Source of the DNA: Mortierella sp. BCC40632
Lineage: Eukaryota > Mortierellomycota > Mortierellomycetes > Mortierellales > Mortierellaceae
Length of the DNA stretch: 64,000 bases
Assembly (NCBI GenBank): GCA_011634665.1
Contig: WAEK01000008.1
Span: 1,977,501-2,041,500 of the forward strand
Reading direction: 5' to 3'
This document shows, one piece after another, positions 58,052 to 64,000 of the stretch. The notes beneath the pieces are model-generated. The model made no database searches, was not told the origin of the DNA, and was given only the letters and a program-made list of their open reading frames with translations. The position numbers and the translations under genes were made by a program. Numbering within the stretch: position 1 is the stretch's first letter; every line of letters begins with the position of its first letter.

Positions 58052-61018
58052 ATGCCTGTCGATCAGAAGTTCCATTGTTCAGGTAAGGCTGTCCCACGAA
58101 GTTCAGCGACACTCGAGACAGCCTTTGACAGTGCTAGCGACCAGGAAATTATCCTGTGGGATAGTGTCATGCGGGTCTTTCCTGGTGTCCAATACCTTCT
58201 CAAAGACCGCCGTGTGGTTGAGTTTGAACGAGGTCCCGACTTTAAGACGTAAGCTCATCTCGGTGGCTCGATTGCACAGCTAGACCTTGTGAAAAAGAAT
58301 GACTTTTTTTAATCGTGTTATTGATCCATTTTTTCATCCATGGATCATGGATGTTCTCTATCTAGCCTTGAGCCTCGGAGGATACGAGCCTTCCCTGAGG
58401 GCGTGTTTGAGGTGGTCCTCATGGAAACTATTGAAACTATTGTGGGCCAGCAAAGCCAACCACGACAGGAACTGCCTCTGTCGCTACCTCAGACCTCTGT
58501 CCAGTCAGAGCAGCAGCTCTCCTCCTCTACGCAAAGTCATACGATGGCTCAAGTAGAAGAAGCTCGCATTCAAGAGAATACTCACTCAGAAGAGTCGTGG
58601 GTGCTTACACAACCGCCACCAGAGGAGCGACCTGTACCCAAGCCAGTCGACGAGACTCTGATATGGAATACAGCCTTTGATTCATTCACGAACGGATTTT
58701 TCAATTCTCAATATCCTTGTCTGTTTGTTCTCCTGCCCAGAAATCCTCCCGGCGATAGATTCGACCCTTTCTATCATCACTTCCGAATCCACTATCTCTG
58801 TGAACATGGTCAATCCGTTGGAGCAGATAATTCAACACACTCGCCGTTTGAAGTCCATATCACCTCTTCTCCTGGGTTTGAAGTTGGCAACCAAAATGAT
58901 TTACTTGAAGGCTGCGGCACCCTTGTTCTTCGAGTACTTCGAATTGTCAGACATAGGACTATTTTATCCAATAACCCAAGTCCCAACAGTCCCTTGGCCT
59001 CTCATGAAAGCTGCGAGCAACAAACTACATCAACTGCATGCTATTCTCAACAGCAATTGATCGGCTTCATAGATGATGCCATTATGGCTATCCAGGAACA
59101 TATCGACTTGTTGGCAACAAAACTGTTCCATAACCCAGGTAGTCCATTCTTAGTCAATGGAGACATTGAAGCCCAAGCTCAAGCTCGAACGCTGGCTGAA
59201 AGTGATGTCAAGCGTCAATGGAACTATTTTCTCGGCGGTCTCAAAATGGGCACCAAACAAGATACCAGAGGCCTCCTCCGAGTCGATAAGGATGGTACAA
59301 ATGTCAAGTGGGTGTGTCCGTTTCATTACGACAGGGAGTTTTCAGAGTCTTCAGAGTCTTCTATGCAACAACTTTCCAAGTGTTTCAACGAAGTAGGGGC
59401 CGGTCCAAATGCAATCAATTGGCGAGGGCAACTCACCCTCACTCTGAAATCTCGCATCCTAGCCAAAAAACTCTATCTCGCGATCGAGGCTACCAAGGGG
59501 ATGTTGAGCAGACTCCATTTGACCATGGACTGGGCTGTAACGGTAGAGGATATGGATAATCTCCTGAATGGAGTGGTTGCTTCCAACGTTGTTGACCTTG
59601 CCTTAGAGATCTACGAATTCCATGACGGCATTCATGCGATGGCAAATCCAATTTTCAGTTTGATGACCCGCGGAAAGCTTCAAGTTCTCTCCTTGCACGG
59701 ATGGAAACATTGGTCTTCGTTGGCGAACAACCTACTCCATGACCTGACAACATCGACACTCCGAGTTCTCTGTCTCGAGGACTGTGGATTGCTGGATGGC
59801 AACTGCCTGGAATCACTCTTTCGAACCATTTACAGCCTGGTTGAGGTCAAGTTTAGCGAGAATAGGACCTATGAAGCTGAAACTGGGGGTGATTCGTTCG
59901 CTGATAAGATCACACTGACAGTCTGTCGTTCCAATGCAAGCTCTGTCTTCAGTCTGACAGTCGTCCTTGGAGATCCTTTTTTGATTTCGAAAGATTGTTT
60001 TTGGGAGTTCGATATCTTTTACTGGTCACGGATCTCGAAACTCACCATTCCAGGCACCAGAACCGTTATGCGGGATATAAAAGACATTCTCTCGACCTTT
60101 ACTCAACTTCAGTCGATTACAGTCAACTACATAGGCCGGATTTACGCACTGGAAATCATTGGTGTTTCTTGTGTAGTCCAGGATATTGAGCATCCCCTCG
60201 AATACTTCACCATCACAAGTGATAACTACTATGACATGCTCGTCACCAAACTCAACAAAGGGGTCATTGAAAAGATATCTGTGACCAAGCTCTCTGAAGC
60301 GCATGTCGATATCTACGCAATGAGTATTCTTCAAGAAGATCTCAAAATCTATACCACACAAATAGACTCATGGCCATGGTGTGATGAACTCGAAGACTGG
60401 CATTTAACTGTCAATCATTGGAACGATATCCGAGAAACAGCCCTTGCCAACTTGATAAGCCAGTTTCCTCGTCCAATCTTTCTCTCAATCAAACTAGGGG
60501 AAATTCAAAATCTAGATAATATATTGGCAACCAGCCGTATCGTCGCCATTTGTGCCAGTGCAATGACTGAGTTCGAGGTGTCAGGATCTCAGTTCTGGCC
60601 ATCAGAACTGAAAAAGCTCATGACCAAGGACCAACCTACCCCGAACCTAAGACGATTGATTTTTACTGACTTGAATGCGATGAACCCTAAAACTAACGGC
60701 TTTTTGATGAGATGGCTTGTAGCCGCCGTTGCCTATTTGAGCCGACTGGAGGGATTTGATTATCTCGAGTTACGTAATGTCCAGTTATCCGAGCTTGCTT
60801 GGGAAAAAGTTTTGAGTTCGATTCATTATCGGCAAGAATTCTGGCTAAAATTGGTTCATACCAATATCGGGGATGCTCAATTCAAGTTGTTGGAGGCCAT
60901 TGCTCCAAGAAATTCTGGGGTTTCCATTACCATTAGAGGAGCAAATCCAACCTATTCAAGCGATGGTGCTCGAAAACTCGTGAGAGCCTTTTGCGGCAAG
61001 ACTAATGTATCCTTTTAA
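58052..61018 (+). CDS. Tandem leucine-rich RLFVLLP-family protein C
   Basis: Exons 58052-58248 and 58366-61018 with a 117-nt phase-2 intron at the conserved site (here a clean GTAAGC donor) encode 949 residues. It has the same order of parts as A and B but is clearly more diverged. The module reads IILWDSVMRVFPGVQYL and RRIRAFPEGVFEVVL. The linker is short and acidic/Gln-rich. CLFVLLPRNPPGD and FRIHYLCEHGQSVG come near residues 184-215. LLRVDKDGTNVKWVCPFHY opens the leucine-rich half, which includes STLRVLCLEDCGLLDGN. The extreme C terminus is different from that of A and B (GANPTYSSDGARKLVRAF). The frame is intact. It is probably the oldest split in the array. Confidence 0.82.
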
Positions 61019-61673
61019 TTCTAAATGGCAAAATCCAAATCCTTAGCATAGACTAAGAGTTCCTTAAACAGTTCGAGCAACAAAAAAAAAAAAAGCCCCA
61101 CTATTAAAATCTCGTCCTTTCATGTAAACCTAACATGGCAAACACTTGAAACGGTCTCCATCCTCTTCTTGATATCACAACAAAGACTAAGAAGAAAGGC
61201 CCATCCATTTCTAATGATTCTACTCAACAAGATGACCCTACGACTGCAATATTCAAAACCCTTCGAGCTGCCCCATCAGTTGATATTGGGACTCTCCTTA
61301 GCCTGTATGTGTTACTATTTCTCGTCGAAAACAACCTCAGCAGGGACAACATTCTTGCACAAAACTCGCAAGAAGGGCCGGGTACCCTATCCTTGCTGAC
61401 AGCTACAGACCTGAGTTTCGTAGATTTGGAGACAGTTATGAATCCCAAAAGAAAATGGACGAGATCAAGGCGATCCCTAACTTGCCTTTGACAGCATTTA
61501 AAATTGTGACGAGGCAAGGGTATGCCTGAAGGAGCTCTCCGACTAGGCCTACACTCTCAGTGATACAACGGCAGGCATTTAAGCCTAAAAGAAGAGGCCG
61601 AGTGTCTATCGTCAATGCTTCTAGATCATCCATTTTATGAAGCCAGCACATCACAGCACCGTAGCTTTTCGTA

Positions 61674-62114
61674 GTGAGTAGTCTGTGTAATATCAATCAT
61701 TTGTTCTTGATGACCAAGGTAGACACTTGTATAAAGACCACATTGGACTGTCAAAATGGCCTCATGACCCTTGTTAGGCAAGAGCTCAGAGTACATGAAT
61801 CAAAGTTTTATTTCTTCAGTGACTCCACACCCTTGACCCTGAGTTCAGTAAGCATAGACTTCTCATTCTTGACTCATGTTCAGCTCATTCAGCGATTAAA
61901 GAAGCTGACCCAGAGACAAAGCAGCCCTGGATGCATCTTCGATATTGACCTGTCCCCAATCAACTCAACAGCGACTACTCAACACCAACCCCTCGATAGG
62001 GGCATCATTGACATGTTCAAACAGAAATACCTGGGGATGCTCTGCGACTTTAAGTTTTTTCAAAGTCGCTTGGATCTGACAAGACAATCACTAATGGGAA
62101 GGCATGGTATCTAA
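61674..62114 (+). pseudogene. Degenerate pogo/Tigger-type DDE transposase fragment
   Basis: An open stretch of about 146 codons. Near its end it reads DLSPINSTATTQHQPLDRGI followed by IDMFKQKYLGML. This matches the pogo/Tigger DDE block whose usual form is LPPNTTSxLQPLDQGII plus a FK-x-x-Y helix. The catalytic Asp region that should lie upstream is not readable, and the text before it is broken, so the copy is dead. It lies about 200 bp from palindromic terminal-repeat-like sequences, which fits a decayed element spanning roughly 61.1-62.6 kb. Confidence 0.65.
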
Positions 62115-62295
62115 TCCTGCGTGCTCGGTCATATGTGAGGGAGGACATAAGCTACTCTGTACAGCTTTCGATAGCCAAAGAAAAAGATCTTCTCACAAGC
62201 AGTGTGATATCTTGTTCGAGAGGTTGAGTCGGGGCATTAAATCCATTCAAAGTAATGCTATAAAATGAGAGGCCCCCGTTACTCTAAATTCAATT

Positions 62296-62382
62296 CAGTG
62301 GAGTGTTGGCAATTCTCATAGCAAACTGTCAACACTTCGATTTGTTGACAATTCTCTTAGTAAATTGTCAAAACTCCAATGA
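62296..62382. repeat. Palindromic terminal-repeat-like element (two inverted arms)
   Basis: Left arm begins CAGTGGAGTGTTGGCAATT. The right arm, read on the other strand, begins ATTGGAGTTTTGACAATTT. The arms are about 43 bp each and meet near 62340. Each arm is itself an imperfect palindrome of type TTGACAATT-n8-AAATTGTCAA. It could be a minimal MITE or two abutting transposon ends. Confidence 0.6.
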
Positions 62383-62566
62383 CTTGATTTTAGAATAGAC
62401 AGAGCCCACCGTCTTTATATATTTGATGTCGGAGTGGATCAAATGCTGTTGCTTGTGTGTTGTGGTGTACGTTTATGCGTGATTTTTTTCGACAGTCCTC
62501 CAGGCACCTTCATTCTTCTGAACAAACCAAAGCGCTGCCGCTGGCTCTGTTATTTTGAACTCAGAT

Positions 62567-62613
62567 CACTGGAGTTTTGACAATTCCCATAGTAAATTGT
62601 CAACACTTCAAAT
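62567..62613. repeat. Single further terminal-repeat-like copy
   Basis: CACTGGAGTTTTGACAATTC, then CATAGTAAATTGTCAACACTTC. This is the same arm as in 62296-62382, lying about 190 bp further right, next to the end of the ARMC8-like gene. Confidence 0.6.
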
Positions 62614-62843
62614 TAGGAGGGGGTAAGTACGTAGGAGCATCTTGGGTAGTCCACCAACATCAAAATAATCACTATGTCTCGTCGGGCGGTATTCGGGATA
62701 GGAGGGTTACAAAGGTCTTTATTGTATCTCAATGATTGTTTTTTGGTTGTTTTTGGTTTTTGGTTTTTGGTTTTTTGGGGGGACTTTTTTAGGAGAGGGA
62801 GGGAGGGGCTATCGCCTCTGCACAGAATTCTTCTCTTTCAAGA

Positions 62844-63452
62844 TTAGCGGCGACTATGTTGAGGATTCAGCCCCGAGACATTCTCCATTCCTCCCATCAT
62901 ATCACTTCCCATCTCCGAGTCTTGTTCATATCCTCGACTGCCTACCATCGTTGTTGTCGTCGTTGGCGTTGTCGTTGTGGCCTGACTCGTTGGATCTTGC
63001 TGAAGTTGTTGAGCAAGGTTAGGTCGTCGACCCACAAGACTCGTCGGTGTGGACATATTACTTCTCGTTGGAGACGTCCCTGAAATATCCATCATCGATT
63101 GGTTCCCATTTCCCTGATGGCCGCTACCATGTCCCGATTCATGGAACTGCTTATCATTCTCAAAATTATCCAGGGCTGCCTTGACTCGTTCCCGGATATT
63201 CGACTCGTGATCTATGCTCAATGTCCGCAGTTGATCTTCCACGCCCATCTCCCTCAAAGTGACCACACGCTCATGAACAGCCGAGACACCAGCTTTGTCG
63301 TGGCAAGTCAGGTTGATGACCACCCAGACGGATGCGAGTCGAACCGCTGCAGAGTCATGCGACATGAGTCCAAGAATTAAGTTCAAGATATTAGGTCGCT
63401 TGATAATGCTCTGTCGATGGTGCTCGCCTCCAGTTGCAGAGTTGCTGCTGAG

Positions 63453-63514
<62 letters not shown>

Positions 63515-64000
63515 GGAGTTCATGAAAAATTATAGGTGAGTCAGGACCATGCACTTGACTCTCAATCCAAATTCGGAACAAACTTCAAAAGAGTAAGAGT
63601 AAGAGTAAAAGTAAAACAAAACAGAACAAAAAAGGCTTTTACCTGCTCCAAGATCAATGGGTTCTTCGATCTCAGCTTATCTTCAATAATCGACAACAAC
63701 TGCCCCTGTCCCAATCCTCGGACCACTCGATCAATGTCCTCTTCTCGTTCCGATGCAAGATTCCTCACCAAATTCAATGCTTGTTCCAAGATCGCTACAT
63801 CTCCATCGTTCAAAAGTCGTGCCAACGTATGGTAACCCAGTTGTTGCATCACCGAATCCTTGAGTTCCGAACTCGAATGAAAGGCTAGGTTCTTGATCGC
63901 CCACATGGCATTCAGTCGAACCACATGATCACTGCTACTGACCATCAGGACCAGTTTGCTGACCACGCCACGTTCCAAGCTAGACTTTTGCATTGGTGAC
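62844..64000 (-). CDS. ARMC8/Gid5 (Vid28)-like armadillo protein, C-terminal part (cut by right edge)
   Basis: The upstream exon enters from the window edge and ends at 63643 (LILEQ|GTAAAA). The last exon is proposed as 63455-62844. Armadillo-like text is clear: VVRLNAMWAIKNLAFHSS, ILEQALNLVRNLASE, then RPNILNLILGLMSHDSAAVR, VVINLTCHDKAGVSAVHER and LREMGVEDQLRTLSIDHESN with VKAALDNF. Order and spacing match the end of ARMC8 (LRLNALWALMNMAF, LRNLLSTRP, DILQKIKYYMGH, LRDMGIVDILHKLSQ). ARMC8/Gid5 is a scaffold of the GID/CTLH ubiquitin ligase, in cytosol and nucleus. A Thr/Met/Gly-rich tail of about 90 residues follows the last repeat. The intron 63642-63456 ends in about 56 A on the gene strand directly before the proposed AAG acceptor. 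The joined reading EQ-ALSSNSATGG fits ARMC8, but the junction is unsure. Confidence 0.78.
63458..63513 (-). repeat. 56-nt poly(A)/poly(T) tract at an intron end
   Basis: The longest homopolymer in the window. On the gene strand it is poly(A) and sits where a polypyrimidine tract would be expected. Its true length may be uncertain in the assembly. Confidence 0.9.

Larger units (their letters stand above)
61019..62843. other. Intergenic region with DNA-transposon remains
   Basis: Between gene C and the ARMC8-like gene. It contains the 3' UTR of C, a dead pogo/Tigger transposase fragment, and palindromic terminal-repeat-like copies at 62296-62382 and 62567-62613. No intact gene is seen. Confidence 0.6.

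Overview
The window looks like nuclear DNA of an early-diverging filamentous fungus, most likely Mortierellomycota (Mortierella/Linnemannia type). This is inferred from three things. Genes carry short GT-AG introns. Promoters and introns are full of CT/GA microsatellites and poly(T)/poly(A) runs. At 50.9-61.0 kb there is a leucine-rich protein family whose conserved blocks I recall from large families in Mortierella genomes. No tRNA, rRNA, CRISPR array or bacterial-type operon was seen.

Layout. 1-3084 (-): N-terminal 1028 codons of a formin-type GBD/FH3 protein that runs off the left edge. 3.1-14.6 kb: about 11.5 kb without a convincing gene. 14.6-18.9 kb (+): a four-exon, low-complexity, Q/S/P-rich protein of unknown function. 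21.2-22.9 kb (+), 24.4-26.2 kb (+) and 31.3-32.5 kb (-): three single-pass membrane proteins with a mucin-like stalk, a glycine-containing transmembrane helix, a basic stop-transfer and a low-complexity tail. Between the second and third lies the dead 3' end of a LINE retrotransposon, and about 0.5 kb further on a second copy of its 3' hairpin. 33.2 kb (+): a coding-like exon with no visible start. 33.5-39.1 kb: gene-poor and partly made of a decayed duplication. 39.2 kb (+): a 3CxxC zinc-finger protein. 41.3-46.1 kb (-): a tandem cluster of four small two-EF-hand proteins, each with a first coding exon that is only the ATG. 47.9-49.3 kb (+): a mitochondrial carrier, best matched to the oxaloacetate carrier Oac1. 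50.9-61.0 kb (+): three tandem paralogues (A, B, C) of about 950-1030 residues. 61.1-62.6 kb: remains of a pogo/Tigger-type transposon and palindromic terminal-repeat-like copies. 62.8-64.0 kb (-): C-terminal part of an ARMC8/Gid5-type armadillo protein that runs off the right edge.

How it fits together. The formin, the carrier and ARMC8 are housekeeping genes. The most interesting content is lineage-specific: the A/B/C array (short N-terminal module behind a conserved phase-2 intron, variable Q/P linker, an 'RLFVLLP' domain, and a leucine-rich solenoid, with signs of recent sequence exchange between A and B); the EF-hand cluster with ATG-only exons; and the membrane-protein trio, all of which share a juxtamembrane motif and two of which share a C-terminal motif. 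All family assignments come from reading the sequence and from memory. No database search was possible.
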